Shown here: one piece after another, positions 1 to 8,681 of the stretch
Numbering within the stretch: position 1 is the first letter of the stretch
Layout: every line of letters begins with the position of its first letter
Assembly: GCA_902825945.1 (NCBI GenBank)
Contig: CADECY010000084.1
Span: 5,459-42,347 of the forward strand
Direction of reading: 5' to 3'
DNA length: 36,889 bases
Source of the DNA: an uncultured Acidobacteriota bacterium
GTDB lineage: Bacteria; Acidobacteriota; Terriglobia; Bryobacterales; Bryobacteraceae
Position numbers and translations under genes: made by a program
Notes under the pieces: model-generated
Told to the model about the DNA's origin: nothing
Seen by the model: only the letters and a program-made list of their open reading frames with translations
Databases searched by the model: none

Positions 1-1071
1 GGCGGCTGCCGTCCGGATGGAACGTTCGCCAACGGCTCGGCCTGTCCCGGGGCGGTTCCCGTTCCGCTGATCCAGCAGAGCATCATCACCTCGGCGTTCG
101 CCAACACCGCCGCTTCCCAAAGCGATCTGCGGCAGAACGCCGCCGGTAACATGGCGGGCCGGATCGAGCAAACCACGCTCGCCGCTCGCCTCCGCCCCAA
201 CCAGCAGTTCGCCCAGATTCTGATGGTCGATAACGGCGGAGACTCGAACTATCACGCGGGCCAGTTCACGCTGCGCAAGAGGTTCGATCAGGCGGGCCTG
301 CTGATGAACGCCGCGTACACGATCGGCAAGTCGATCGACGTACTCTCGCTCGATCCGGTGCTTTCGACCGTCGGTGGCGGACTCACCACCACCAGCGCGC
401 GGACGCCGGCCGACGGACGTAACTACCGCAACGAGCGGGCCCGCTCGGACTTCGATCAGCGCCACGTCTTCAACATGACCGGCATCTACGAGCTTCCCTT
501 CGGCAAGGGGAAGAAGTTCGCGTCGAGTCCGATGCCCGTAATCGAGCACCTGATCGGCGGCTGGAGCGTGAACGGGATCTACACCTATCAATCGGGCGAG
601 CCGTTCAGTGTTCGCTCCGGCGCCCGGACCCACAACTTCACGGTTGTCTCGCGCGCCGCGCTGAAGCCGGGAGTCGCGCTGCCCGAAGCCAAGCTTCAGG
701 ACAAGGCGGGCACCACCGGGCCCGTGTTCTTCCCGAACGCGGAGGCATTCACCTTTCCGGAACCCGGCGGCGTCGGTCTCGGCCGCAACGTCTTCCAAGG
801 TCCGAGTTTCTGGAACTTCGACGCGGGCATCACCAAGGGTTTCCAGATCCGGGAGCGGGTCCGCATGGTGTTCCGCACCGAGATCTTCAACGCGCTGAAC
901 CATTCCAATTTCCGGAATCCGCGCGATGCGAGTGTCGGCAGCCCGGACATCACCGTTCCGCTCTTCGGACAGGCGTGCTGCGTGACGCTCTCGACCGCGA
1001 GCTCGTCCACCACCAACGCGAACGGCGAGAGCTGGCGCGTGGTCCAGTTCGCACTCAAGCTCAGCTTCTGA
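1..1071 (+). CDS. TonB-dependent receptor-like outer-membrane protein (Oar-like), C-terminal part
   Basis: The frame is open from the first base, so this is the 3' part (356 residues) of a longer gene that starts outside the window. The visible part is the distal beta-barrel of an Oar-like outer-membrane protein. It carries the family's recurring landmarks: a DFDQRHVFNMTGIYELPFGKG-type strand near residues 155-175, GGWSVNGIYTYQSGEPFSV just after, a region ending in RTEIFNALNHSNF, and a C-terminal strand ending in phenylalanine (QFALKLSF), the usual signal for barrel insertion by the Bam machinery. The family is thought to pass large ligands or signals through the outer membrane; the ligand cannot be told from sequence. 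A membrane glycosyltransferase starts 18 bases after the stop and may be cotranscribed. Confidence 0.88.
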   Translation, partial: GGCRPDGTFANGSACPGAVPVPLIQQSIITSAFANTAASQSDLRQNAAGNMAGRIEQTTLAARLRPNQQFAQILMVDNGGDSNYHAGQFTLRKRFDQAGLLMNAAYTIGKSIDVLSLDPVLSTVGGGLTTTSARTPADGRNYRNERARSDFDQRHVFNMTGIYELPFGKGKKFASSPMPVIEHLIGGWSVNGIYTYQSGEPFSVRSGARTHNFTVVSRAALKPGVALPEAKLQDKAGTTGPVFFPNAEAFTFPEPGGVGLGRNVFQGPSFWNFDAGITKGFQIRERVRMVFRTEIFNALNHSNFRNPRDASVGSPDITVPLFGQACCVTLSTASSSTTNANGESWRVVQFALKLSF

Positions 1072-1089
1072 TCAGCCGATAAAAGGGGG

Positions 1090-2226
1090 ATGGCGAAGAA
1101 TGCCGCCTCTTTCTACGTCACGATCCTGATCGGCCTCGGTCTGCTCGCCGCCGCGAGCCAGCCGCTGTGGCAGCGCGGGCTCGCGGGCGAGAATGACTTC
1201 GTCGGGCTCTACGTGGGCGCACGCCTGTCGGGCACGACGGACCTGTTTTCACCTCAGGCCGCGCGCGGCGTGCAGCATGAAATCACGGAGGGCAAGGCCC
1301 ACTTTCCGGCGCTGAGTTTCATCCGGCCGCCGTTCTATTCGGTGCTGATGCGTCCGCTGGGGTGGCTGCCGTATCGAACTGCGTACGCGGTCTTCACGGG
1401 GATCAACTTCGCCGCCTTCGCGCTTTTCCTCTGGCTCTACTCGCGCGCGCACCGCGACACGCTCGTGCTGGCCGCGTTTTCGGCGCCGATGCTGATGAGC
1501 TTCGCCAACGGACAGGATACGCCGCTCGTCACCGCGCTCGCCGGAATTGCGCTGTGGCTCGCGGTACGAGGGCGCGACTTCCTCGCCGGACTGCTATTGA
1601 GCCTCGCAGCGATCAAGTTTCATCTGCTGCTACTGGTGCCCGTCGCGCTGATCCTGCACCGGCGCTGGCGTTTTCTCCAGGGTGGGCTCGCGGGCGGAGC
1701 AGCGCTCACGGCCATCGCCTTCCTCGGAGAAGGGCTCGACTGGCCCGCACGGATGCTCGCCGCGCTTTCGAATCCCGAGGTGCATCCCGGCGCCGAACAG
1801 ATGACCACGCTCCGCAACCTCGTCTTTCACCTGACGGGTGGCGACAACCGGACACTCGAAGCGGGGCTCGCGATCGCGGTGGCGGGCCTGTTCGCTTTCG
1901 TGGCGTCGAAGCTCGCCGACTTCCGCGCGGCATATGGCCTGGCGCTGGTGGGTGGACTGCTGATTCCGCACCATGCCTATCCGCACGACCTGCTTCTGCT
2001 GCTCGCCGCGGTGCCGATCCTCGCACTCGCCGAGTGTCCGAAACCGGTCAAGGCTCTGGCTGCCATCGCGTCCTTGCCGCCGCTTTCGATCGCGCTGCTC
2101 GCCGGATCTCCGGTGAGTGTCGCCGCGCCGGTGCTGCTGCTGGCGATCCTGGTGGCGGCCGCGCTTCCCGCCGCGCACCTATCGGCGCATCGATCACCTC
2201 AGGCTGCGGAACTGGGGCAGAGATAG
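1090..2226 (+). CDS. GT87-like (DUF2029) polytopic membrane glycosyltransferase
   Basis: 378 residues, mostly hydrophobic, with about nine or ten membrane spans. It fits the GT-C class family once called DUF2029 (GT87), which uses polyprenyl-phosphate sugar donors to mannosylate or otherwise glycosylate lipids and glycans outside the membrane. After the first span there is an acidic loop (ENDFVGLYVGARL, about residues 34-46) matching the family's Asp-containing first loop. SFIRPPFYSVLMRPLGWLP and FANGQDTPLVTAL are also typical GT87 sequences. The start ATG follows AAAAGGGGG with almost no spacer, so initiation may be weak or coupled to the receptor gene 18 bases upstream. The 3' end overlaps the convergent decarboxylase-like gene by 28 bases. 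Acceptor and sugar are unknown. Confidence 0.75.
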   Translation: MAKNAASFYVTILIGLGLLAAASQPLWQRGLAGENDFVGLYVGARLSGTTDLFSPQAARGVQHEITEGKAHFPALSFIRPPFYSVLMRPLGWLPYRTAYAVFTGINFAAFALFLWLYSRAHRDTLVLAAFSAPMLMSFANGQDTPLVTALAGIALWLAVRGRDFLAGLLLSLAAIKFHLLLLVPVALILHRRWRFLQGGLAGGAALTAIAFLGEGLDWPARMLAALSNPEVHPGAEQMTTLRNLVFHLTGGDNRTLEAGLAIAVAGLFAFVASKLADFRAAYGLALVGGLLIPHHAYPHDLLLLLAAVPILALAECPKPVKALAAIASLPPLSIALLAGSPVSVAAPVLLLAILVAAALPAAHLSAHRSPQAAELGQR

Positions 2227-2921
2227 TCGTGCACGATCTCGGCGAAGTGCTCCTCGTAGCTCGTTTCAAAGTAGAAAGCCTCGCCAGTTGACAGGGGCGT
2301 GAGGGCCGCGAGCGCGGGCCCGAATCGCACAACTCCCGAGCCTTTTCGCGCAACATGAATCACTTGGTTCCGGCCCGCTCCGCTGCCGTCGATCAACTGC
2401 TTGATCGCAGGTTCGGCGCGGTCAGCCCGGGGAATCAGCTTGAGCCGCCAACTCGGCGCGAGCACCGGCAGCGACTCGGGCCCGATCGTCTCCGCGCACG
2501 ACGTTTCGACACTCATCCACGCATCGCCGCCGCGGATCGAAGCGAAGGTCCGCATCTCGCGTTCGCGGTGCGTGACCTCGATCCTGGCGAAGATCTTCGG
2601 AGTACCGTAGATCTCTCGCCCCGCCGCGATGCCCTCCGGTCCGTTGTGGAATACGTGCGAGCAGTAGTAACCCTCGCGTCCGCGAAAACGGCACTTCAGC
2701 AAGAGGAACGTTTCGTCGAACGCGCCGTAGGAGCTCGAGAAGGGCACTTCGAGTCCGGCGGCGAAGCCCTCGCCATCGTGTGCGGGTTCGAGCAACTCCG
2801 GCAACAGCGGTGCGATGTCGGCCGGATCGGCCGCGAATCGCACCAGTTGGAACTTGACGCCCCGATAGATCGCGGGAAGGGGCGGGTAGAAGGGGAGTCC
2901 GAGTGGAGTGGTCCAGTTCAT
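2199..2921 (-). CDS. Acetoacetate decarboxylase-family protein
   Basis: 240 residues, close to the usual 240-260 of the acetoacetate decarboxylase (ADC) fold. The ADC core is recognisable: LPAIYRGVKFQLVRF near the N-terminus, YGAFDET around residues 65-71, and GREIYGTPKIFA at 101-112, which matches the active-site segment of ADC. Classical ADC has two adjacent lysines here: the first forms the Schiff base and the second lowers its pKa. In this protein the first (K109) is present but the next residue is isoleucine. True acetoacetate decarboxylation is therefore doubtful; other members of the fold act as aldolase-dehydratases or have unknown roles. The gene lies 52 bases downstream of the Oar-like receptor on the same strand and may share its transcript. 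Confidence 0.75.
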   Translation of the reverse strand: MNWTTPLGLPFYPPLPAIYRGVKFQLVRFAADPADIAPLLPELLEPAHDGEGFAAGLEVPFSSSYGAFDETFLLLKCRFRGREGYYCSHVFHNGPEGIAAGREIYGTPKIFARIEVTHREREMRTFASIRGGDAWMSVETSCAETIGPESLPVLAPSWRLKLIPRADRAEPAIKQLIDGSGAGRNQVIHVARKGSGVVRFGPALAALTPLSTGEAFYFETSYEEHFAEIVHDYLCPSSAA

Positions 2922-2973
2922 GCATCGTTTCCATACGGTGAGCGCAAATCAGGCACTGAGCGAGGAACCACGC

Positions 2974-5900
2974 TCAGAAATAGACTTTCGCGCCGAATTG
3001 AATGATCCGCATCGGCTGCCGCAGCGAGCGGATCTCGCCCATCCGCGGCGCGTCCGGAATGATCGAATCGAGCGTCGTCCAACCGATACCATTCGGCTGT
3101 CCGAATTGCGGCGTGTTGAACGTATTGAAGAACTCCACGCGGAACTGCAATCTTCCCGCGTCGCCGAGCGGCGTAAGCTTCCAGTTCTTGTAGAGCGAGA
3201 GATCGAAGTTCCGCGCGCCGGGCGTATTGAGGACGCCGTCGCCCGAGTTGCCATAGCGGCACAGGTCCGGCCGGCGCGGCAGGTTGCAATCGGTGCGCGA
3301 GAAAGCCGTGGGGTCGAACCATTTCTGGCGCGCCGCCTCGCCGCCGAGGCGGCCATCGCCGATTCGATCGGGCCGCGACTCGCCGCCGTTGTTCAGGTTC
3401 CCTCCGTTCATGTTGAACGGAAATCCGCTCCGCAGCGTGACGATTCCGTTGGCCTGCCAGCCCGCCAGCACGGCACCCGCCGGCCCTTTGAAGCGGTTCA
3501 GGAACGGCATCTCGTAGACGAAGTTCATCACCGCGTTGTGCGTCACGTCGAATCCGAAGCGGGCTCGTGAAGCGCGCCGGTCGCGCGGATTCTGGTAGCC
3601 GCCGCCCACGCCAGCACCGCTTTCGTTGCGTCCGTATCCTTCGCCGAGCGCCTTGCTGTAGGTGTAGGCGAGTCCCACCGTGAGTCCGGAGCCGGTGCGC
3701 TTTTCGGCGGAGACCTGCAACCCGTGATAGAAACCGTTCGCATAGCTGTCGAGGTAGCGGATCGCGCCGAGTCCACGCGGCTGATTGCCTTCTCCTTGGC
3801 CCAGGAATGCCTGCCACGGGCGGCGGCGGTTGAAGTCGGTGTCGAGTGATGGATCGGGCGAATTGAAGTTGGAGATCGAGGTCTCGAGATGGCTCGTCTT
3901 GCTTCCCACGTATCCAACCGTCAACTGCGTCTTCCAAGGCAGCGAACGCTGGATATCGAGGCTCCACTGCACGTGGTTGGTGGTCTTGTTGTCGGGCGGC
4001 ATCACGGTGAGGTTGGTGCGCGCGGGTCCCGTGCCCACGCCCGGAAATAGGTTGTCGAGTGTCAGAACCGGTGATCCGGCGCGGAAGCGGCGCGTCTGGA
4101 GATTGTAGTTCTGGCCGCCGTAGCTATACGGAATCGTTTGCGCGACGTCAGTCACCTGATTGAATCCGAACGTGCCGGATTTGGGCGGCATCAGGATCAG
4201 GATGCTGAAGTTGTTGAGCTGTTGCGCGTTCGCAAACCAGCCGAATCCGCTCCGGACCACCCACTTCTCCGTCGCTCGATACGCCAGGCCCACGCGTGGC
4301 ATGAAGAAGCGGTTCTCCTTGTTGTAGAACTGGAAGTCCGCGGTGCCCGGAGTGGGAATCAGCGTCGGCAGCCTCTGGCCGTCGGAAGCCTGCGAGAGAA
4401 TGTCGAGCCGCAGGGAGCGCCATCCGCCCAGGCGGTCCACGGGTGGCGCGAAATAGTCCCAGCGCAATCCAAGATTCACGGTCAGCTTCCGCGTTGCCTT
4501 CCAGTCGTCGAGGAAATACGCGCTGTAGCGATTCTGGCGTGCTTCCATGGACGCGGACCCTTCGCCGGTCGTCGAACTGGAGGGGAATCCCAGCAGCCAT
4601 CCGGCCAGCGGATATCCTCCCTCGCAGCACCCGGTCGATCCGCGCTTGGTGTTGCCACCCGCGCGGTCGAGCATCACCTTTCGATACTCCACTCCCAGTT
4701 TCAAATTGTGCGACTGGCGCGCGATCGAGAAATTGTCGGCGAACTGGTGAACGGTGTTGAAATCGTAGCCGTTGCCGAGGTCGCGATCGCCGCCGATCAG
4801 CGTCGAGGGGATTCCGGTTTCGCCCGGACGCAATTTGCGGTTGCCGTCGGTCGCCACGCGATACTGGCCGATGCCGAGCGCATCGAGATCGAAGTTCGTG
4901 TTCGATCGCGGATTGGTGAACTCGTCATCCGCCTTGTTCAGGCCGTAGCGGAACTCGTTGAGCATCGTGGGCGAGAAAATGTGGACGTGCTGCACGGCCC
5001 AGTTGTTGGCGCGCGAGGAGGTGAACGTTGGAAAGTTCGGGTTGAGCGTATTGTTGGTGTACTTGGAGCGGTCACCGGCGTAGCGAACGAACATCTTGTC
5101 GTTCGACGAGAACTGGTGATCCACCCGCCAGAAGACCTGGTTCGATCCGATGACGTTCGGCACCGATCCGCGAACGTTCACGTCGAGCGGGTCGGCCGGC
5201 TGAAACTGCGGAAGCGGTTGAAAGTCGTTCACGAACTTCTGCGCGTTACGGTTGATGCGTGACGCGGGAATGAGGTTCGAGATGTTTCCGGACGCGTCGC
5301 GAAACGGTTCGCCTGTCAGAGGATCGAAGATGACGATCGGCGGACGGATCGGACGTCCATTGGCGCCGATGGGCGGAGTGAGCAGCGAGGAGAAGTCGCC
5401 GCGCCGGAACGGTTCCGGATACCAGAAGGCCTCCTGCACGCTCTCCTGTGTCTCCCGGCGCCCTTCGTAATTGAAGCTCCAGAAGGTCTTGTCGCGTCCG
5501 TCATAGACCTTCGGCGCGTACACCGGGCCGCTGGTGAAAACACCGAATTGATTTCGCCGCAGCCGGTTCTTCGGCGCCAGCCGCGTGCCCGCCGGAACCT
5601 GGAAATTGAGGAAGTAGTCCTTGGCGTCGAACGCGTCGTTCCGGACGAATTCATAGAGCGTGCCACGCAGCCGGTTCGTTCCGGTCTTCAGCGCGATCTG
5701 CACGATCGCGCCATTGTTCTGTCCATACTCGGCCGAGTAGGAAGACGTCTGCACCTTGAACTCTTCGATCGCGTCGATCGACGGTGAGAACACCATCGTG
5801 TTGATGCGCGGCTCGGTGGCGATCACGCCATCGAGCGTGATCTGCTGATTCACCTCGCGCTGGCCATTGGCGCTCACCGCCACTACCGATCCGGGAATGG

Positions 5901-6423
5901 GAAACGTACCCGCGCCTTGCCCGTCGAGGCCCATGCGGATTCCAAATTGCACGCCGGGAACCAGCACCGCGAGTCCGGCGACGTTGCGCCCGTTGAGCGG
6001 CAACTCCACAACACGTTTGTTGTCGATCACGCCGCCCACCGCGGCATCCTCGGTCTTGAGCGCGACGGCGTTGGCCTGCACTTCGATCCGTTCGCTGGTC
6101 TGGCCGACTTCGAGCCGGAAGTCGACACGCGCCTTCTGCTGGAGTTGGACGTGGATGTTCTTCGCATCCTCGGTCTTGAATCCGGCGAACGACACGGTCA
6201 CCGTGTACTCGCCGATTTCGATGAGCGGGAACGAATAGTCTCCGGATGAGGTGGTCAGCGTCTCCCGCGTTTGCCCGGTCGCGATGCGCAGCAACACGAC
6301 CTTCGCATTGGAGACAACCGCTCCGGTGGGATCGGTCACCGTTCCGAGAACCTCAGTGGAGGTGGTCTGCGCGAACAGGGGCAGCACCGCGAAAAGTGGG
6401 GCGATTGCGCCAGTGCGTTTCAT
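2974..6423 (-). CDS. Oar-like TonB-dependent receptor with carboxypeptidase-regulatory domain
   Basis: 1149 residues from the ATG at 6423, chosen because it opens with a clean Sec signal peptide (MKRTGAIAPLFAVLPLFAQ); in-frame starts exist further upstream (6450, 6522) but add a non-signal-like leader. Order of domains: signal peptide, a carboxypeptidase-regulatory-like Ig domain at about 22-105 (VLGTVTDPTGAVVSNAKVV), a plug domain at about 110-260 (VVELPLNGRNVAGLAVLVPG, then QITLDGV and EFKVQTSSYSAEYGQNNGA), and a beta-barrel to the C-terminal strand IIQFGAKVYF. Likely an outer-membrane transporter or surface receptor for complex organic matter. The start codon lies only 18 bases from that of the divergent amidohydrolase. 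No TonB/ExbBD genes are in the window. Confidence 0.9.
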   Translation of the reverse strand: MKRTGAIAPLFAVLPLFAQTTSTEVLGTVTDPTGAVVSNAKVVLLRIATGQTRETLTTSSGDYSFPLIEIGEYTVTVSFAGFKTEDAKNIHVQLQQKARVDFRLEVGQTSERIEVQANAVALKTEDAAVGGVIDNKRVVELPLNGRNVAGLAVLVPGVQFGIRMGLDGQGAGTFPIPGSVVAVSANGQREVNQQITLDGVIATEPRINTMVFSPSIDAIEEFKVQTSSYSAEYGQNNGAIVQIALKTGTNRLRGTLYEFVRNDAFDAKDYFLNFQVPAGTRLAPKNRLRRNQFGVFTSGPVYAPKVYDGRDKTFWSFNYEGRRETQESVQEAFWYPEPFRRGDFSSLLTPPIGANGRPIRPPIVIFDPLTGEPFRDASGNISNLIPASRINRNAQKFVNDFQPLPQFQPADPLDVNVRGSVPNVIGSNQVFWRVDHQFSSNDKMFVRYAGDRSKYTNNTLNPNFPTFTSSRANNWAVQHVHIFSPTMLNEFRYGLNKADDEFTNPRSNTNFDLDALGIGQYRVATDGNRKLRPGETGIPSTLIGGDRDLGNGYDFNTVHQFADNFSIARQSHNLKLGVEYRKVMLDRAGGNTKRGSTGCCEGGYPLAGWLLGFPSSSTTGEGSASMEARQNRYSAYFLDDWKATRKLTVNLGLRWDYFAPPVDRLGGWRSLRLDILSQASDGQRLPTLIPTPGTADFQFYNKENRFFMPRVGLAYRATEKWVVRSGFGWFANAQQLNNFSILILMPPKSGTFGFNQVTDVAQTIPYSYGGQNYNLQTRRFRAGSPVLTLDNLFPGVGTGPARTNLTVMPPDNKTTNHVQWSLDIQRSLPWKTQLTVGYVGSKTSHLETSISNFNSPDPSLDTDFNRRRPWQAFLGQGEGNQPRGLGAIRYLDSYANGFYHGLQVSAEKRTGSGLTVGLAYTYSKALGEGYGRNESGAGVGGGYQNPRDRRASRARFGFDVTHNAVMNFVYEMPFLNRFKGPAGAVLAGWQANGIVTLRSGFPFNMNGGNLNNGGESRPDRIGDGRLGGEAARQKWFDPTAFSRTDCNLPRRPDLCRYGNSGDGVLNTPGARNFDLSLYKNWKLTPLGDAGRLQFRVEFFNTFNTPQFGQPNGIGWTTLDSIIPDAPRMGEIRSLRQPMRIIQFGAKVYF

Positions 6424-6441
6424 GTGGGTTACGCTATCACA

Positions 6442-8433
6442 GTGCGGCATTACACACTTGCTCTCGTTGCGGCGGGCGCGGCATGGGCCCAGCCATACGA
6501 TCTGATTCTTCGCGGAGGACACGTCATCGATCCCGCGAATCGGGTGGATGGCGTGGCCGATGTCGCGATCTCGGGTAATCGAATCGCGGCTGTCGCGCCG
6601 AATCTCGTGGCGTCACAAGCGCGCCGCTTGATCGACGTCTCCGGCCTCTACGTGACTCCCGGCCTCGTCGACCTGCACACGCACGTCTATCTGAAGGGCC
6701 GCGCTTCCACCGTGCTGCCCGACGACGCGGTTCTGCCGCACGGCACCACCACCATCGTCGACGCGGGAGTCTCCGGGTGGAAGACTTTCGACGACTTCGA
6801 TCGCACGATCATCCGGAACGCGAAGACGCGCGTTCTCGCGCTGCTCAACATTGTGGGCGGCGGCATGAACGACAACATTCAGAAGGAATACGATGTCGCC
6901 GACATGGATCCCAAGGCGGCCGCGGAGAAGGTCAAGCAGCATCCCGATGTGCTCGTGGGCATCAAGACCGCGCACTTCGGACTTCCCGGCTGGGCCGCGG
7001 TCGAACGCGCGATCGAGGCGGGTAAACTCGCCGGAAAGCCGGTGATGCTCGACAGCCACGTCTATTCGAACAGCGGCCGCACGACCGAACATAAAGTGCT
7101 CCGCCTCATGCGTCCCGGCGACATCCATACACATTCCTACAATGACCACCAGGTTGAGGTGCTGGATCGCTTCAGCGGGCGCGTGCAGCCATGGATGACG
7201 CAGGCACGCCAGCGGGGTGTGTTGTTCGATCTCGGCCACGGCGGAGGCAGTTTCCTGTGGCCTGTGGCCCAGGCCGCGCTGGCGAAGGGATTCCCGGTCG
7301 ACACGATCAGCACCGACCTCCATCCGTCGAGCATCCTCACCCTGCAAGTGAACATGGCCAATTCGATCTCCAAGCTGATGGCCGTGGGAATGACGCTGCC
7401 CGATGCCATTTCCCGCGCAACCGTGAATCCCGCGAAAGCCGTTCATCGCTTCCCCGAAATCGGGACTCTCGGAAAAGGGCAAATCGCTGACGTGGCCGTG
7501 TTCGAACTGCGCAACGGCGTCTTCGGCTATATCGATTCGATGAAGAAGAAGCTGACTTCGAACCGAAAACTCGAGGGGGTGCTCACGGTGCGCAATGGCG
7601 AAATCGTGTTCGATCGCGACGCGCGCGCGGCTGCCGATTCCCCGGTCGAGGCCCGAGTGGGCGCGCTTCCGCCGCCAGCCGCCCTTCGAGCCTCCTCGGG
7701 CGCCGCGAACAATACGATCCACGACATCGTGCTCAAGCACGGCTATGTGATCGATCCGGCGAACCGCCGCTCCGGACGTTTCGACATCGCGATCGACCGG
7801 AACAAGATCGCGCGAATCGCGCCGAACATCCCCACACGAAACGCCCGCCTCACCGTGGATCTCTCCGATTACTACGTGACACCCGGCCTAATCGATTCAG
7901 GCGCCGATGTCGACTTCCTGGATTCACTGACTGGGGTCCAGGCCGACCACAACTCGCTGCCCCACGGCGTAACGGCGATCGTCACGGAGCGGGCTTCGCG
8001 TGAAGTGATCCGCCGGTCGCGCACCCAGGTCCTGGTGGTGAATTCACTGCGTGCCGATCCGGTGATCCCGGTGAGCGGGCTCAATCGCAAGAGCGTGCTT
8101 TCGGAGCGGGCGAGCATGACCCGTTCGCTGACTCTCGCGCTCAACGCGGGCCGGAGCTTCGCGGATCTCATCGAAGGAGCGACCGTCCACGCCGCGCGGC
8201 TGGCCGGCCGGCCCGATCTCGGTGTGCTGAAGGAAGGCGGCCCCGCCGATATCGCGGTGTTCGCGATCGAGCCGGGGAGCTTCCCGATGGCCGGGGCTGA
8301 TGGCAAGCGGATTCGCGCCAAAGCCCGGGTCCAGTGCGTGCTCACATTTCGTAACGGCGACGCGGCGTGGGACCTGCAGGGACTGACGATGCGCGAGTGG
8401 ACGCAAGCGGGCGGCTACACGGCATACAAGTAG
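6442..8433 (+). CDS. Exported amidohydrolase (Atu3266/deacetylase type) fused to a degenerate second amidohydrolase half
   Basis: 663 residues from the GTG at 6442, which gives a short signal peptide (RHYTLALVAAGAAWAQ). Residues ~19-410 are a complete metal-dependent amidohydrolase: a beta-sandwich start (LILRGGHVIDPANR), metal ligands H79 and H81 in GLVDLHTHVY, a candidate carbamylated lysine in VGIKTAH, later histidines in MLDSHVYS and DIHTHSYND, DLGHGGGSF, and the catalytic aspartate in ISTDLHPSS. This set matches amidohydrolases of the Atu3266 type, which hydrolyse small acylated substrates. From ~427 a second copy begins (IVLKHGYVIDPANRRSGRFDIAI), but the HxH position reads GLIDSGADVDFL and the barrel is cut to roughly half, keeping the C-terminal part (EGATVHAARLAGRPDLGVL). 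The second half cannot bind metal in the usual way. Confidence 0.85.
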   Translation: MRHYTLALVAAGAAWAQPYDLILRGGHVIDPANRVDGVADVAISGNRIAAVAPNLVASQARRLIDVSGLYVTPGLVDLHTHVYLKGRASTVLPDDAVLPHGTTTIVDAGVSGWKTFDDFDRTIIRNAKTRVLALLNIVGGGMNDNIQKEYDVADMDPKAAAEKVKQHPDVLVGIKTAHFGLPGWAAVERAIEAGKLAGKPVMLDSHVYSNSGRTTEHKVLRLMRPGDIHTHSYNDHQVEVLDRFSGRVQPWMTQARQRGVLFDLGHGGGSFLWPVAQAALAKGFPVDTISTDLHPSSILTLQVNMANSISKLMAVGMTLPDAISRATVNPAKAVHRFPEIGTLGKGQIADVAVFELRNGVFGYIDSMKKKLTSNRKLEGVLTVRNGEIVFDRDARAAADSPVEARVGALPPPAALRASSGAANNTIHDIVLKHGYVIDPANRRSGRFDIAIDRNKIARIAPNIPTRNARLTVDLSDYYVTPGLIDSGADVDFLDSLTGVQADHNSLPHGVTAIVTERASREVIRRSRTQVLVVNSLRADPVIPVSGLNRKSVLSERASMTRSLTLALNAGRSFADLIEGATVHAARLAGRPDLGVLKEGGPADIAVFAIEPGSFPMAGADGKRIRAKARVQCVLTFRNGDAAWDLQGLTMREWTQAGGYTAYK

Positions 8434-8645
8434 GCCATTCCTGGTCGACATTCCGGCCCTCCGACCGTCGCCCTACGGTATTGGCATTTTGGAATCGCCG
8501 TTTGTTGGCGTTGGGTGAAGGCCGGTGCCCGATGAGCGATCGAGGCTCGAAGGAAGCGCCGGGTTCGGCTCTCCAATTTGGCGAGCGACGCCGTTGGGCG
8601 GCAACATAGCGTACACGTAGGGCCATTTTTTCGTGGACATTCCGG
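8425..8645 (+). repeat. Pair of imperfect direct repeats around a structured non-coding leader
   Basis: Two imperfect copies of a ~33-base element occur at 8425-8456 and 8612-8645. Both read TACA..GTAGG(G)CCATT..TCGT/C GACATTCCGG, with identical GACATTCCGG ends. The first copy includes the last codons and stop of the amidohydrolase; the second ends 36 bases before the next start codon. Between them no gene is convincing. A bulged hairpin can form at 8573-8597 (CCAA/TTGG and GGCG/CGCC arms). It may be a doubled promoter/operator for the sigma-factor operon or a remnant of a dispersed repeat. Confidence 0.45.
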
Positions 8646-8681
8646 TCCGCGGTTTCGTATTCCTCCCAGGAGAACGGAACG

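Noticed and set aside
1362..2291. 309-codon plus-strand frame
   Set aside because: Out-of-phase shadow of the GT87-like gene with an arginine-rich product.
2918..3967. 349-codon minus-strand frame
   Set aside because: Overlaps the receptor coding frame in a different phase; low-complexity arginine-rich product.
4138..5262. 374-codon open frame on the plus strand inside the receptor gene
   Set aside because: Antisense to a clear Oar-like receptor, no motif, biased composition.
6613..7740. 375-codon minus-strand frame
   Set aside because: Antisense to the metal-binding half of the amidohydrolase; histidine-rich only because it mirrors that gene.
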